DNA of 64,000 nucleotides from Mycolicibacterium celeriflavum (GTDB lineage Bacteria; Actinomycetota; Actinomycetes; Mycobacteriales; Mycobacteriaceae): positions 3,100,001 through 3,164,000 of the forward strand of contig NZ_AP022591.1 in the NCBI RefSeq assembly GCF_010731795.1, written 5' to 3'. The notes under the pieces were generated by a model. The model saw only the letters and a list, made by a program, of their open reading frames with translations, searched no databases and had not been told where the DNA came from. The translations under genes were made by a program, and so were the position numbers. This document shows positions 17,838 to 27,530 of the stretch, one piece after another (the first letter of the stretch is position 1; every line of letters begins with the position of its first letter).

Positions 17838-18523
17838 CGGGAGTGGATCGGCGACACGTCGTCGACCATCCAGCGGCCGTCTTTTTTCGACAGCGCGACC
17901 CGCAACGCCAGCACTGCGGTGTCGGTCGGCTTGCCCGGCGAGTTCTGCGTGGCGTGCAGGATCACCGCGACGCTGGCGACGTTCGGCCCGATCGCCTCGA
18001 TGCCCGCGGACACGGTGCTCGCCTGCGCGGATACGTTTCGGCTCGTCAAATCCTCTGCCACCGAGGAGAATTCGTTCTTGAACGCTTCGGCTCGTTCCGG
18101 CGACATCATCGCCGCCGCCCGGTCGATCGACGCCGTGGGGCTCTGCGGGGTGAACGTCGCCGACGCTTCGGCGACACTGCTGGCGATGCCCACCACCTCA
18201 GTGCTGTCGTTGCGCAGCGTGCGGTCGGGCACCGTCCATTCCAGGTAGCCGACCAGCACCGCGGCCGCCAGCGCCCCCGTCGCGATCGCGGTCACTCCCA
18301 GTCGTAGCCCCGGACCGTCGTCGTCGGTGCCGACGGTCACCGCATCGCGGCGCGCCAACACTCCGTTGACCACGACGCCCTCGACGATCAGCAGGCACAG
18401 CACCGAGCACACCGCAACCCACCACAGCGGCCAGGCCAGCGCGATGCCGATGTACACCAGCGCCGCTATCGCGGCAAGCGGAGCGGCGACGTCGAATGCG
18501 GCGACCCGCCAGGCGTTCCTCAT
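17834..18523 (-). CDS. Mce-associated-like membrane protein (Rv0200-like)
   Basis: 229 residues from an ATG in an ATGA overlap with the upstream gene, exactly the length I recall for Rv0200. Two N-terminal transmembrane helices and a third near residues 75-95 precede an extracytoplasmic alpha/beta domain. That domain ends with KKDGRWMVDDVSPI, the NTF2-like pattern of Mce-associated membrane proteins. It forms a pair with the Rv0199-like protein. The function is unknown; stabilising envelope complexes is the working idea for the family. Confidence 0.85.
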   Translation of the reverse strand: MRNAWRVAAFDVAAPLAAIAALVYIGIALAWPLWWVAVCSVLCLLIVEGVVVNGVLARRDAVTVGTDDDGPGLRLGVTAIATGALAAAVLVGYLEWTVPDRTLRNDSTEVVGIASSVAEASATFTPQSPTASIDRAAAMMSPERAEAFKNEFSSVAEDLTSRNVSAQASTVSAGIEAIGPNVASVAVILHATQNSPGKPTDTAVLALRVALSKKDGRWMVDDVSPIHSR

Positions 18524-19110
18524 CGGATCGGCTCCAACCGCGAGATCATCAGCTTGCCGTCCACGTCGGACACGTCCAGCCGCAATGTCCAACGCACGGT
18601 CTGCGGCTTCTGCTCACCGGCGTTCTCGCTGATCGATGTCGCGACCACCAGAACGGTGTCGGTGCGCGACGCGAACTCCGTCACCGCGGGCTGGGAGTTC
18701 GGCGGTCGCGCCCCGTCGGGTCCGGGCTGCGGATGGCGGAGCGACTCGACGGCCACCGAGTCGATCTGACCGGTGGTCTGCGTCTGCAGTTTCTGCACGA
18801 GTTCGCGATAGGGCTCGACCGCCGCGTCGAAGTCGGCGTTGAGCTGGCCGACGGTGTTCTCGTGCAGCTTGACCAGGTCGGACTCCACGGTGTCCTTGTT
18901 CATGTTGATCAGCACGCTGGTCCAGTCGGCCGCGGCCTGCATGACGCGGGCCCGATACCTCAGTTCGTCGGTGTCGGCACGGTGCTGCACCCAGATCAGC
19001 GCAGCCAGCGCCACCGCGATGACTGCGATCACCCCCAGCACCGCCGACGCGATGCCGAAGCTGGTGAAGACGGGACCGTCTTCGGCTGCGGTGGGCTGGT
19101 CATCGGGCAT
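18520..19110 (-). CDS. Mce-associated-like membrane protein (Rv0199-like)
   Basis: 196 residues: a short cytoplasmic N-terminus, one transmembrane helix (about residues 18-42), then an extracytoplasmic domain with the helix DWTSVLINMNKDTVESDLVK and a final beta-rich region. This is the usual layout of Mce-associated membrane proteins. The start MPDDQPTAAED at 19110 was chosen as the first ATG before the helix; no ribosome binding site is visible. It is translationally coupled to the Rv0200-like gene and divergent from zmp1. Confidence 0.82.
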   Translation of the reverse strand: MPDDQPTAAEDGPVFTSFGIASAVLGVIAVIAVALAALIWVQHRADTDELRYRARVMQAAADWTSVLINMNKDTVESDLVKLHENTVGQLNADFDAAVEPYRELVQKLQTQTTGQIDSVAVESLRHPQPGPDGARPPNSQPAVTEFASRTDTVLVVATSISENAGEQKPQTVRWTLRLDVSDVDGKLMISRLEPIR

Positions 19111-19150
19111 GCGCGTGAGGGTACCGGCAAGGCTCTGGCACCCTGGTGGG

Positions 19151-21130
19151 GTGACTGTAGAAGCAATCCGATCGGGCATCGACCTGAGCCACGTCGACAC
19201 CCAGGCCCGCCCCCAAGACGACCTCTTCGGCCACGTCAACGGCCGGTGGTTGACCGAGTACGAGATGCCCGGCGACCGTGCCACCGACGGTGCGTTCCGA
19301 TCTCTGTACGACCGCGCCGAGGAGCACGTCCGCGACCTGATCACCACGGCGGCGGCATCGGGTGCCGCGTCGGGCACCGACGAACAGCGCATCGGCGACC
19401 TGTACGCCAGCTTCATGGACGAGCGGACCGTCGCCGCGCGCGGTGTGCAACCGCTGCTGGAGGAGTTGGCTGCGATCGACGCTGCCGACAGCCCCGAGGC
19501 GCTGGCCCGGGTGCTGGGTGCGTTGCAGCGCACCGGCATCGGCGGCGGCACCGGCGTCTACGTCGACACCGACTCCAAAAACTCCACGCGGTACCTGCTT
19601 CACTTCAACCAGTCCGGTCTGGGACTGCCGGACGAGTCCTACTACCGCGATGAGCAGCACGCCGAGATTCTCGCCGCCTATCCGCAGCACATCGCGGCGA
19701 TGTTCGGGTTGGTCTACGGCGAGGGCGATCACGACGAGACCGCGGCAGGCATCGTCGCGCTGGAGACCAAGCTGGCCGCCGCGCACTGGGACGTCGTCAA
19801 GCGTCGCGACGCCGACCTCACCTACAACCTGCGCGCCTTCGCCGACCTGCCCGCCGAAGCGCCCGGATTCGACTGGACCGGTTGGATCGCCGAGCTGGGC
19901 ACGTCTCCGGAGGCGGCAGCGGAAGTCGTTGTCCGCCAACCTGATTACCTCACCGCATTCGCGGCGGCGTGGTCAGGCGAGGATCTAGAGGACTGGAAAC
20001 GCTGGCTGCGGTGGCGGGTCATTCACGCCCGCGCGTTCCTGCTGACCGACGACCTGATCGCCGAGGACTTCGCGTTCTACGGCCGTCGACTGTCGGGCAC
20101 CGAGCAGATCCGCGACCGGTGGAAGCGCGCGGTGTCGGTGGTGGAAAACCTGATGGGCGACGCGGTCGGCAAGCTCTACGTCGAGCGGCATTTCCCGCCA
20201 CGCGCCAAGGCGCGGATGGACGAACTCGTCGCCAACATCCGCGAGGCGTACCGCGTCAGCATCAATTCGTTGGACTGGATGACGCCGGCCACGCGGGAGA
20301 AGGCGTTGGCCAAGCTCGACAAGTTCACGCCGAAGATCGGTTATCCCGTGAAGTGGCGCGACTATTCGGATTTGGTGATCGAGCGCGACGATCTTTACGG
20401 GAACTACCGGCGCGGCTACGCCTTCGAGTACGACCGCGAGATGGCCAAGCTCGGCGGACCCGTCGACCGCGACGAGTGGTTCATGACGCCGCAGACCGTG
20501 AATGCCTACTACAACCCCGGCATGAACGAGATCGTCTTCCCCGCAGCGATTCTGCAGCCGCCGTTCTTCGACGCCGACGCCGACGACGCCGCGAACTACG
20601 GCGGCATAGGCGCGGTGATCGGCCACGAGATCGGGCACGGCTTCGACGATCAGGGCGCCAAGTACGACGGCGACGGCAACTTGGTCGACTGGTGGACCGA
20701 CGAGGACCGCACCGAGTTCGGGGCCCGCACAAAGAAGTTGATCGAGCAGTACGAAGAGTACGTGCCGCGTGCGTTGAGCAACGGGCACCACGTGAACGGC
20801 GCGTTCACCGTTGGGGAGAACATCGGCGACCTCGGTGGGCTGTCGATCGCCCTGCTGGCCTACCGGCTGTCACTCGGTGGCCGCGAGGCGCCCGTCATCG
20901 ACGGATTGACGGGCGAACAACGGGTTTTCTATGGCTGGGCTCAGGTGTGGCGGGCGAAATCCCGTGACGCCGAGGCCATCCGACGACTCGCGATCGACCC
21001 GCATTCACCGCCGGAGTTCCGGTGCAACGGCGTCATCCGCAACATGGACGCGTTCTACGAGGCGTTCGGCGTGACCGAAGGCGACGCGCTCTACCTAGAA
21101 CCCGAACGGCGCGTACGCATCTGGAACTAG
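19151..21130 (+). CDS. zmp1: Zinc metalloprotease Zmp1 (M13, neprilysin family)
   Basis: 659 residues from a GTG. M13 endopeptidase with zinc motif HEIGH (H492-H496) and the third ligand in ENIGDLGG (E556). The conserved NAYYNPGMNEIVFPAAIL substrate-site region precedes the zinc motif. No signal peptide is visible, as in M. tuberculosis Zmp1, which nevertheless acts outside the cytosol and suppresses inflammasome activation in macrophages. The C-terminus ends in the M13-type RRVRIWN. It converges on the L,D-transpeptidase across a strong hairpin. Confidence 0.95.
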   Translation: MTVEAIRSGIDLSHVDTQARPQDDLFGHVNGRWLTEYEMPGDRATDGAFRSLYDRAEEHVRDLITTAAASGAASGTDEQRIGDLYASFMDERTVAARGVQPLLEELAAIDAADSPEALARVLGALQRTGIGGGTGVYVDTDSKNSTRYLLHFNQSGLGLPDESYYRDEQHAEILAAYPQHIAAMFGLVYGEGDHDETAAGIVALETKLAAAHWDVVKRRDADLTYNLRAFADLPAEAPGFDWTGWIAELGTSPEAAAEVVVRQPDYLTAFAAAWSGEDLEDWKRWLRWRVIHARAFLLTDDLIAEDFAFYGRRLSGTEQIRDRWKRAVSVVENLMGDAVGKLYVERHFPPRAKARMDELVANIREAYRVSINSLDWMTPATREKALAKLDKFTPKIGYPVKWRDYSDLVIERDDLYGNYRRGYAFEYDREMAKLGGPVDRDEWFMTPQTVNAYYNPGMNEIVFPAAILQPPFFDADADDAANYGGIGAVIGHEIGHGFDDQGAKYDGDGNLVDWWTDEDRTEFGARTKKLIEQYEEYVPRALSNGHHVNGAFTVGENIGDLGGLSIALLAYRLSLGGREAPVIDGLTGEQRVFYGWAQVWRAKSRDAEAIRRLAIDPHSPPEFRCNGVIRNMDAFYEAFGVTEGDALYLEPERRVRIWN

Positions 21131-21133
21131 GGA

Positions 21134-21178
21134 TTTCGGTGCGCTACCAGTCGCGCAGCGATCAGTAGCGCACCGAAA
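21134..21178. terminator. Bidirectional terminator between zmp1 and the L,D-transpeptidase
   Basis: A perfect 14-bp inverted repeat: TTTCGGTGCGCTAC (21134-21147) and GTAGCGCACCGAAA (21165-21178), with a 17-nt loop. It begins 4 nt after the zmp1 stop and ends 5 nt before the transpeptidase stop. The A/T ends give a short U-run on both strands. It is the clearest terminator in the window. Confidence 0.85.
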
Positions 21179-21182
21179 CCGC

Positions 21183-22247
21183 TCAGAACATCTGCCAGTC
21201 CGACGCGCCGTCGGGCTTGTTGTAGGAGCCGGTGGAGTTCTTGATGACAACCGCATCACCGCTGCCGAAATTGTCGAAGAACCACTTCGCGTTGGCTGGA
21301 CTGAGGTTGATGCAGCCGTGGCTGACGTTTTCCTCGCCCTGCGAGCCCACCGACCACGGCGCGCTGTGCACGAACGTGCCGAGGTTGTCGATGCGGACTG
21401 CGTCCTTCACCTTCAGCTTGTAGCCGTCGGGCGAATCCACCGGCACACCGTAGGTGGACGAATCCATCACGATCTCCGGGAACTTCTCCAGCACGTAGTA
21501 GGTGCCGTTGGGGGTGTCATGGCCCTTCTTGCCCATCGACACCGGGAAGGTCTCCACTAGCTCGCCGTTGCGGTGGACCTCCATCTGCAACGACTTGTTG
21601 TCGATGGTCGCGACGAGTTGCTCGGGCACCGTGAAGCTCGACTTGGTGCCGGACGCGTCGATGTTCACCACGGTGCCCGCGGGCCAGAAGTCCTGCGGAC
21701 GCCACCGCACCTGGGTGTCGGTGGTCCAGTAGAAGCGGCCAGGCACCGGCGGGTTCGACGAGATGTGGATGGCTTGTTCGGCCAATGCACGGTTGGCGAT
21801 CGGCCGTTGGAAGTTGATGTAGATCGGCTTGGCAGCGCCGACGATCGAGCCGTCGGTCGGATTGAATGACGGCGGTGCGAACACCGGCGCCCCGACATAG
21901 GGCGTGGGGTTCTGCCCGGCGGGGGTGCCCTCCGGGATCGGATGCTGCTGAGCCAGCGGATCGGGGGGCCCGAAGAACGGGTTCGATGACGGCGGCGGCG
22001 GCGGAGCCTCGGCCGGCGGGGCGGGCGGGGCCGGCGCGGGGGCCGCCAACGGATTCGCAGGCGGTGGCGGCGGTACTCCCGGTGGCGGCGGTGGCGGGGC
22101 TGGCGCTACTGCCGGGTTGACGGGCGCCGGCGGCGGCGGCGGAACACCAGGTTGAGCCAGGGCTGACGGGCTGCTGAGCACCATCCCGCCGACGAAACCC
22201 GCCGCCAGGATGGCAGTGAGCACTCGGCTGCGCTTTGGCCTGCGCAT
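21183..22247 (-). CDS. L,D-transpeptidase (YkuD), LdtMt4/Rv0192-like
   Basis: 354 residues that make 3-3 crosslinks in peptidoglycan outside the membrane. An N-terminal signal peptide (ends SALAQPG) precedes a Pro-rich stretch (about residues 33-105), then an Ig-like domain and the YkuD catalytic domain. The active site is HSAPW...SHGCINLS with nucleophile C312. The start is the ATG after GGGAGG at 22247. Its neighbourhood next to zmp1 and ricR points to the Rv0192 orthologue rather than other Ldt paralogues. Confidence 0.93.
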   Translation of the reverse strand: MRRPKRSRVLTAILAAGFVGGMVLSSPSALAQPGVPPPPPAPVNPAVAPAPPPPPPGVPPPPPANPLAAPAPAPPAPPAEAPPPPPSSNPFFGPPDPLAQQHPIPEGTPAGQNPTPYVGAPVFAPPSFNPTDGSIVGAAKPIYINFQRPIANRALAEQAIHISSNPPVPGRFYWTTDTQVRWRPQDFWPAGTVVNIDASGTKSSFTVPEQLVATIDNKSLQMEVHRNGELVETFPVSMGKKGHDTPNGTYYVLEKFPEIVMDSSTYGVPVDSPDGYKLKVKDAVRIDNLGTFVHSAPWSVGSQGEENVSHGCINLSPANAKWFFDNFGSGDAVVIKNSTGSYNKPDGASDWQMF

Positions 22248-22411
22248 ACATAACCTCCCAGTCGCAGAACTCCAACCAGTGTGGCATAGCGCGCGGAGCG
22301 CCGACCGCCGTGCGGGCCGCCCCGAAACCTGGGCAGCGCTCAATCCACACCCTTGACCTGCATTGTTCATCGTCGTCGGACTCCCAGTGTTACCGGTGGC
22401 AGGCTGGTCGA

Positions 22412-22705
22412 ATGATTGTGGCCTTCAGTGTGAGCCCGATGGGCGCAGATGAGAGTGTCGGCGACGCCGTTGCCGAAGCGGTGAAGGTGGTCCGCTCGTC
22501 GGGACTGCCGAACGAAACCAACGCGATGTTCACCAACCTCGAGGGCGACTGGGACGAGGTGATGGATGTGGTGAAGCGGGCCGTCGACGCAGTCGCCGCA
22601 GCATCGCCCCGGGTGAGCCTCGTCCTCAAAGCCGACATCCGCCCCGGCCACACCGATCAGCTCACGGCGAAGGTCAGGCGCATCGACGACGCGCTGGGCG
22701 GCTAG
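22412..22705 (+). CDS. MTH1187/YkoF-type thiamine-binding-like protein
   Basis: 97 residues forming one ferredoxin-like domain of the MTH1187 family (thiamine-binding, DUF77). Landmarks are [11 protein letters not shown] at the start, [34 protein letters not shown] and VLKADIRPG. It is cytosolic and probably binds a small ligand such as thiamine or a related pyrimidine. The ATG at 22412 has no clear ribosome binding site. Its stop overlaps the stop of ricR on the other strand by 3 nt. Confidence 0.88.
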   Translation: MIVAFSVSPMGADESVGDAVAEAVKVVRSSGLPNETNAMFTNLEGDWDEVMDVVKRAVDAVAAASPRVSLVLKADIRPGHTDQLTAKVRRIDDALGG

Positions 22706-22992
22706 GACCGCACCAGGCGCGCGATGGCCGCCGACGCCTCGGCCAGCTTCACGTCGGCCTCCTCACCGCCCTCCGCCACGGCTTGGGACACGCAGTGCCC
22801 GAGGTGTTCGTCCAGCAGTCCGAGCGCGACCGACTGCAGCGCGCTGTTGACCGCACTGATCTGGGTGAGCACGTCGATGCAGTACTTGTCGTCCTCGATC
22901 ATCTTCGCGATACCGCGGACCTGGCCCTCGATGCGACGCAGCCGCTTGGCGTAGTTTTCCTTCTGTTCTGAATAACCATGTACTGCAGTCAT
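22702..22992 (-). CDS. ricR: Copper-sensing repressor RicR (CsoR family)
   Basis: 96 residues, nearly identical in pattern to Rv0190 RicR. The Cu(I) ligands C38, H63 and C67 are present ([10 protein letters not shown] and DEHLGHC). Without copper, RicR binds GC-rich palindromes and represses copper-defence genes; Cu(I) releases it. Its start lies 1 bp beyond the stop of the DUF305 lipoprotein gene, so the two form an operon. The operator is the palindrome upstream of that first gene, giving autoregulation. Confidence 0.95.
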   Translation of the reverse strand: MTAVHGYSEQKENYAKRLRRIEGQVRGIAKMIEDDKYCIDVLTQISAVNSALQSVALGLLDEHLGHCVSQAVAEGGEEADVKLAEASAAIARLVRS

Positions 22993-22993
22993 T

Positions 22994-23605
22994 TCAGCCC
23001 TTCAACATTCGGTTCATCTGGTCGATCTCGGCCTGCTGGGTGTCGACCATCGTCTGCGCCAGGCGCTTGGCGTCGACGTTCTCACCGTTCGCAAGCTCTG
23101 CTTGGGCCATCTCGATCGCCCCCTGGTGGTGGCCGATCATCGACTGGAGCCACAGCGTGTCGAACTCGGGACCGGACAGAGACTTGAGTTTGGCCATGGT
23201 GGCGTCGTCGACCATGCCCTGCATCGCGCCATGCCCGCCGTGTCCACCGTGCCCGGTGTCGGAGTCGGGGTTTTCGTTCCACTGCACGAGCAGCACCTCC
23301 ATCGCCCGGATCTCGGGCGCCTGCGCGGCGGAGATCTGCTCGGCGAGGGCTTTCACCTCCGGATTCGTGGAGCGCTCGGGCACCAACGCCGAGAGCTCGA
23401 CGGCCTGCTTGTGGTGCGGGATCATGTTCGTCGCGAAGGCGACGTCGTCGGCGTTGAAGCCGGCCGGTTCCCCGCTGATCACGGGCTCTTCGGGCTGCTG
23501 GTGTTCGGTGTGACCGTCGGAAGCGGGACTGCTGCAGGATGCCAGCAGCAGCGCGGCGGCGAGGGCGGTCAGGACAGTGGTGAGGCGAGCGATCAACGAC
23601 GTCAT
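22994..23605 (-). CDS. DUF305 lipoprotein, probable copper-stress protein
   Basis: 203 residues with a lipoprotein signal (lipobox LLASC, C24). The DUF305 domain has the paired metal-binding motifs [13 protein letters not shown] and [13 protein letters not shown]. Between them lies a His/Met-rich linker, [16 protein letters not shown], typical of copper binding. It is anchored on the outer face of the membrane and probably sequesters or transfers copper. It precedes ricR with 1 bp between genes and is likely repressed by RicR. The copper role is inferred from the residues and operon. Confidence 0.9.
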   Translation of the reverse strand: MTSLIARLTTVLTALAAALLLASCSSPASDGHTEHQQPEEPVISGEPAGFNADDVAFATNMIPHHKQAVELSALVPERSTNPEVKALAEQISAAQAPEIRAMEVLLVQWNENPDSDTGHGGHGGHGAMQGMVDDATMAKLKSLSGPEFDTLWLQSMIGHHQGAIEMAQAELANGENVDAKRLAQTMVDTQQAEIDQMNRMLKG

Positions 23606-23621
23606 GACCCCAGACTACCGC

Positions 23622-23638
23622 ATACCCCGCCGGGGTAT
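23622..23638. promoter_or_regulatory. RicR/CsoR-type operator
   Basis: ATACCCCGCCGGGGTAT is a perfect palindrome of two 8-bp arms around one base, 17-33 bp upstream of the DUF305 lipoprotein start. It fits the TACCC...GGGTA form of CsoR-family operators and sits directly upstream of the DUF305-ricR operon. Its other side faces ilvD, whose start is 46 bp away. Confidence 0.8.
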
Positions 23639-23683
23639 AGATATTGGTTTGGCCGGGTGAAACGCCGAAGGCATACTTGTTTG

Positions 23684-25414
23684 ATGCCCTCACAGACTCC
23701 GGACCCCGAAGCCGGCCGTCGGGCGGAGCCCGACATCAAGCCCCGCAGTCGCGACGTCACCGACGGACTCGAGAAGGCCGCCGCCCGCGGGATGTTGCGC
23801 GCGGTAGGCATGGAGGACGCCGACTTCGCCAAGCCGCAGATCGGTGTCGGGTCGTCGTGGAACGAGATCACGCCGTGCAACCTTTCGCTCGACCGTCTCG
23901 CCAAGGCGGTCAAAGACGGCGTGCACGCGGCCGGCGGGTTCCCGATGGAGTTCGGCACCATCTCGGTGTCCGACGGCATATCGATGGGCCACGAAGGCAT
24001 GCACTTCTCGCTGGTGTCGCGTGAGGTCATCGCCGACAGCGTCGAGACGGTGATGATGGCCGAGCGGCTGGACGGCTCGGTGCTGCTGGCGGGGTGCGAC
24101 AAGTCGCTGCCCGGCATGCTGATGGCCGCCGCACGCCTCGACCTCGCCAGCGTGTTCCTCTACGCCGGGTCGATTCTGCCGGGCAAGGCCAAGCTGTCCG
24201 ACGGCACCGAAATGGACGTGACGATCATCGACGCGTTCGAGGCGGTCGGCGCGTGCGCGCGCGGCCTGATGTCCCGGGCGGACGTCGATGCCATCGAGCG
24301 CGCGATCTGTCCCGGCGAAGGCGCCTGTGGCGGCATGTACACCGCGAACACGATGGCCTCGGCCGCCGAAGCGCTCGGCATGTCGCTGCCCGGTTCGGCT
24401 GCGCCGCCGGCCACGGATCGCCGACGTGACGGGTTCGCCCGCCGCAGCGGCGCGGCGGTCGTCGATCTTCTGCGTCGCGGTATCACCGCGCGCGACATCA
24501 TGACCAAGGAGGCGTTCGAGAACGCGATCGCCGTCGTGATGGCGTTCGGCGGGTCGACCAACGCGGTGCTGCATCTGCTGGCGATCGCCTACGAGGCGAA
24601 CGTCAAGTTGACCCTCGACGATTTCACGCGGATCGGGCAGAAGGTGCCGCACCTCGCCGACGTCAAGCCGTTCGGCAAGCATGTGATGTTCGACGTCGAC
24701 CGCATCGGCGGCGTGCCGGTGGTCATGAAAGCCTTGCTGGATGCTGGTCTCCTGCATGGGGATTGCCTGACGGTCACCGGTCAGACGATGGCCGAGAATC
24801 TCGCGCACATCGCGCCACCCGACCCGGACGGCAAAGTGCTGCGCGCCCTGTCCGATCCGATCCACCCAACCGGCGGCATCACGATCCTGCACGGTTCGCT
24901 GGCCCCCGAAGGGGCGGTGGTCAAGTCGGCGGGCTTCGATTCGGATGTGTTCGAAGGCACCGCAAGGGTTTTCGAGCGCGAGCGCGCCGCGCTGGACGCG
25001 TTGGAAGACGGCACGATCCAAGCCGGCGACGTCGTCGTGATCCGCTACGAGGGGCCCAAGGGCGGTCCCGGGATGCGCGAGATGCTGGCGATCACCGGCG
25101 CCATCAAGGGCGCCGGGCTCGGCAAGGATGTGCTGCTGATGACCGACGGGCGATTCTCCGGCGGCACCACCGGGCTGTGCGTCGGACATGTGGCACCCGA
25201 AGCCGTCGACGCCGGCCCCATCGCGTTCCTGCGCGACGGCGACCGTATCCGCCTCGACGTCGGCAACGGCACGTTGGATGTGCTGGTCGACCCAAAGGAA
25301 TTCGAGGCGCGCAAGGCCGGCTTCGAGCCGTTGCCTCCGGTGTACACGACGGGTGTCCTGGCGAAGTACACCAAGCTGGTGCACTCGGCGGCGGTCGGCG
25401 CGGTCTGCAACTAG
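23684..25414 (+). CDS. ilvD: Dihydroxy-acid dehydratase
   Basis: 576 residues. Dehydrates 2,3-dihydroxy-3-methylbutanoate or -pentanoate in valine, isoleucine and leucine synthesis. Iron-sulfur cluster cysteines are visible in [22 protein letters not shown] and [25 protein letters not shown] is the conserved C-terminal signature. The ATG at 23684 lacks a ribosome binding site and may be leaderless or have a short leader. The position next to ricR matches Rv0189c. Damage of its cluster by copper would give a rationale for the neighbourhood, but that is speculation. Confidence 0.96.
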   Translation: MPSQTPDPEAGRRAEPDIKPRSRDVTDGLEKAAARGMLRAVGMEDADFAKPQIGVGSSWNEITPCNLSLDRLAKAVKDGVHAAGGFPMEFGTISVSDGISMGHEGMHFSLVSREVIADSVETVMMAERLDGSVLLAGCDKSLPGMLMAAARLDLASVFLYAGSILPGKAKLSDGTEMDVTIIDAFEAVGACARGLMSRADVDAIERAICPGEGACGGMYTANTMASAAEALGMSLPGSAAPPATDRRRDGFARRSGAAVVDLLRRGITARDIMTKEAFENAIAVVMAFGGSTNAVLHLLAIAYEANVKLTLDDFTRIGQKVPHLADVKPFGKHVMFDVDRIGGVPVVMKALLDAGLLHGDCLTVTGQTMAENLAHIAPPDPDGKVLRALSDPIHPTGGITILHGSLAPEGAVVKSAGFDSDVFEGTARVFERERAALDALEDGTIQAGDVVVIRYEGPKGGPGMREMLAITGAIKGAGLGKDVLLMTDGRFSGGTTGLCVGHVAPEAVDAGPIAFLRDGDRIRLDVGNGTLDVLVDPKEFEARKAGFEPLPPVYTTGVLAKYTKLVHSAAVGAVCN

Positions 25415-25415
25415 A

Positions 25416-25937
25416 TCAGCTGGGCGGCGGCGGGTCGATGGGCGTCAGCCTGATCGGCACCCAATGCGTGCCTGGGCCTTCACCGGGGCAACCGGCTCCT
25501 TTGGTGACGAGAGTCCGCTCGCCGAAGAAGCTGCCGTCAGGGTTGGGGATGAGGTAGTCCGACCGTAGGGCCTGCACGGCGCTGCTGGGATCGTTCCGAT
25601 CGCAGAAGTACGGATACTCGCCGCTGGTTTCCCAACGGTCGTTATTCCATCTGTACTCGTAAACCAAGGGGGCACCCGGATTACGGGCGTGGTCGTCCTT
25701 GTTGTCCCAACGCACGACACAACCGTTCAAATCGCAGTGGGTGGTGAACGGGACAGGCACGGTTATCGGATTCATCGGCGTCGGCATACCGTTGAACGTC
25801 TGCTTCGAGAAGTCGATAAACACGTCGTAGAACCCGTACAGCGGCGGTGGTTCAACGCGATCCGCGTGGGCCACTGGCGACAGGACCAGCGCGGTGCAGC
25901 CCGTGAACACGGCGATCGAGAAAGCCTTTGACGACAC
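25416..25937 (-). CDS. Secreted protein of unknown function
   Basis: 173 residues from a GTG preceded by GGAGGAGG. A signal peptide (SKAFSIAVFTGCTALVLS, cleaved after AHA) is followed by a small domain starting EPPPLYGFYDVFIDF. It contains four cysteines after the signal (THCDLNGC, YFCDRND, GAGCPGEG), which could form two disulfides. The pattern resembles small secreted mycobacterial proteins of unknown function. It converges with ilvD, with 1 bp between stops. Confidence 0.8.
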   Translation of the reverse strand: MSSKAFSIAVFTGCTALVLSPVAHADRVEPPPLYGFYDVFIDFSKQTFNGMPTPMNPITVPVPFTTHCDLNGCVVRWDNKDDHARNPGAPLVYEYRWNNDRWETSGEYPYFCDRNDPSSAVQALRSDYLIPNPDGSFFGERTLVTKGAGCPGEGPGTHWVPIRLTPIDPPPPS

Positions 25938-25972
25938 GAGAACCTCCTCCGTCGCGAGCCCCCGACAGCCGG

Positions 25973-25989
25973 AGAGCCCTTCGGGCTCT
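25973..25989 (-). terminator. Terminator after the O-methyltransferase gene
   Basis: A perfect 7-bp stem, AGAGCCC/GGGCTCT, with a 3-nt loop lies 20 nt downstream of the methyltransferase stop, between it and the secreted-protein gene on the same strand. There is no U-tract. Confidence 0.6.
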
Positions 25990-26009
25990 GGATAACACAA
26001 TTCCGTGGG

Positions 26010-26675
26010 CTACGCGGTGATACGAGCGACGGCGAAGCCGTCCCAACCTTTGGTGCCGACGGTTTGGATCGCGGCGGACTCCAATTGCGGGTGGTTGCCC
26101 ATCATCTCGAGCATCTCGCGGACGGCTTGTGCTTGGCGATCGTCGGGGGCCGGGTCGAGAACGCGTCCGAAGCGAGCAATGTTGTCCACCACGATGATCG
26201 AGCCCGGGTTACCCAGCTTGATAGCCCACTCGACATAGGCGACGTTGTTCTCTTTGTCGGCGTCGATGAAAGTGAGGTCGAAGGTGTCCCCGCGCTCGGC
26301 GAGGGTGGGCAGGGTGTCGAGTGCCGCTCCGACGATGATCTCGATGCGGTCTTGCACGCCCGCCCGGATGAAGTTCTCCCGCGCGATCGCGGCGTGCTTG
26401 GGTTCGAATTCGAGGGTGACGACGTGACCGTCGGGTCCGACGCCGCGGGCGAGGTTGATGGTGCTGTAGCCGGCAAGTGTGCCGATCTCCAATACACGGG
26501 TGGCCGACGACAGGGTGGTCAGCAAGTAGAGGAGCTTGCCGTGTTGCGCGGAAACCTCGATGGCGGGCATCCCGGCCGCGTCGGCGGATTCACGGGTTTC
26601 CCGAAGTGCGTCGTCTTCCGTGCGAAGGATGCGGTTGAACAGGTCGTCGAGCGCCTTCGGATCGGGTTCGGCCAC
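26010..26675 (-). CDS. SAM-dependent O-methyltransferase (Rv0187-like)
   Basis: 221 residues from a GTG. Class I methyltransferase of the catechol/caffeoyl-CoA O-methyltransferase family (PF01596). The SAM motif is RVLEIGTLAGYSTINLA, and FIDADKENNVAYVEWA and IIVVDNIARFGRV carry the metal-binding aspartates. It is soluble and divalent-metal dependent by family. The natural substrate is unknown. A hairpin terminates it, so it is a single-gene unit. Confidence 0.92.
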   Translation of the reverse strand: MAEPDPKALDDLFNRILRTEDDALRETRESADAAGMPAIEVSAQHGKLLYLLTTLSSATRVLEIGTLAGYSTINLARGVGPDGHVVTLEFEPKHAAIARENFIRAGVQDRIEIIVGAALDTLPTLAERGDTFDLTFIDADKENNVAYVEWAIKLGNPGSIIVVDNIARFGRVLDPAPDDRQAQAVREMLEMMGNHPQLESAAIQTVGTKGWDGFAVARITA

Positions 26676-26816
26676 AGGGCAACGCTAGTCCAGCGGGTCG
26701 CTTTTGCATGGTAGGGGCGTCAAACTGCTGACGAGGCTGATATTGCTGGTCCGGTAGCATTTGCTCCGTGATGCCGGAGGGGACTCGCCCAACGCTGAGC
26801 ATGGTGCGGGGTGACG

Positions 26817-27530
26817 ATGACTGAAGTCCTGCGGGTCGATACGGGCTTGGTGCGCGAAGCGGGTGGACGGTTGCGGGGAATCGCCGCCGACATCCCCGAG
26901 CCGCCGACTGTGTACAGGCCGACGGGAGCCGACGCGTTGTCCGCGGCGATTGCGGCGAAGGTGGCCGAGGTCGTGGATCCGGTGCTCGCACAGATGCCGG
27001 TCACCAAGGAAGAGTTGACCAAGTACGCGGTGAACGTGGTCAACGCCGCGAACACATACGACGCGGTAGACAGCCAACTCGCCGAGGAGATTCTCAAGCG
27101 CCTCGAATTGCTCGACGAGGCCGCGCGTACGGGCGGCGACGGTGCCTCAGGGGGTGGCGTTTCGGGTGCAGCGCTAGGCGCAACAGGCGTTGCTCCGGGC
27201 GGGGCCATGCCAGCGGCTTCGCCAGTCCAAGGTGTGGCGCAACAGCCGATGCAGGTGCCGCAGCAGGCGGCGCAGGCACCGATACAGATGGCCGGCATGG
27301 CCGGGGCGATTCCGCAAGCAATGACGCAGGGCACGCAACAGGCAATGCAGCAGGCCGGTCAGTTGTCGGACGCGGTCCGCACGGGCGACGAGGAGGCCAC
27401 GCCCGAAACGACTTCCGGCCCTGTGCGGGATGAGGCAGAACCGGCCGATCGTGCAGAGCGTGTGCCGGATGGTGCGCTCGCACCGAGCCCGATGCGTTCC
27501 GCTGAGGGGGGACCGGAGATCACCCTGTGA
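26817..27530 (+). CDS. Type VII secretion-like small helical protein with Gln/Ala/Pro-rich tail
   Basis: 237 residues. I chose the ATG at 26817, which follows GGGGTGA, over a GTG six bases upstream. The first ~105 residues (EVLRVDTGLVREAGGRLRG to about DSQLAEEILKRLE) look like a helical hairpin of the EspC/WXG100 type. The rest is low-complexity Gly/Ala/Gln/Pro/Met. It overlaps the next gene by GTGA. I infer a secreted partner or chaperone in an ESX-like substrate locus. No ESX core gene (EccA-E) lies in the window. Confidence 0.7.
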   Translation: MTEVLRVDTGLVREAGGRLRGIAADIPEPPTVYRPTGADALSAAIAAKVAEVVDPVLAQMPVTKEELTKYAVNVVNAANTYDAVDSQLAEEILKRLELLDEAARTGGDGASGGGVSGAALGATGVAPGGAMPAASPVQGVAQQPMQVPQQAAQAPIQMAGMAGAIPQAMTQGTQQAMQQAGQLSDAVRTGDEEATPETTSGPVRDEAEPADRAERVPDGALAPSPMRSAEGGPEITL

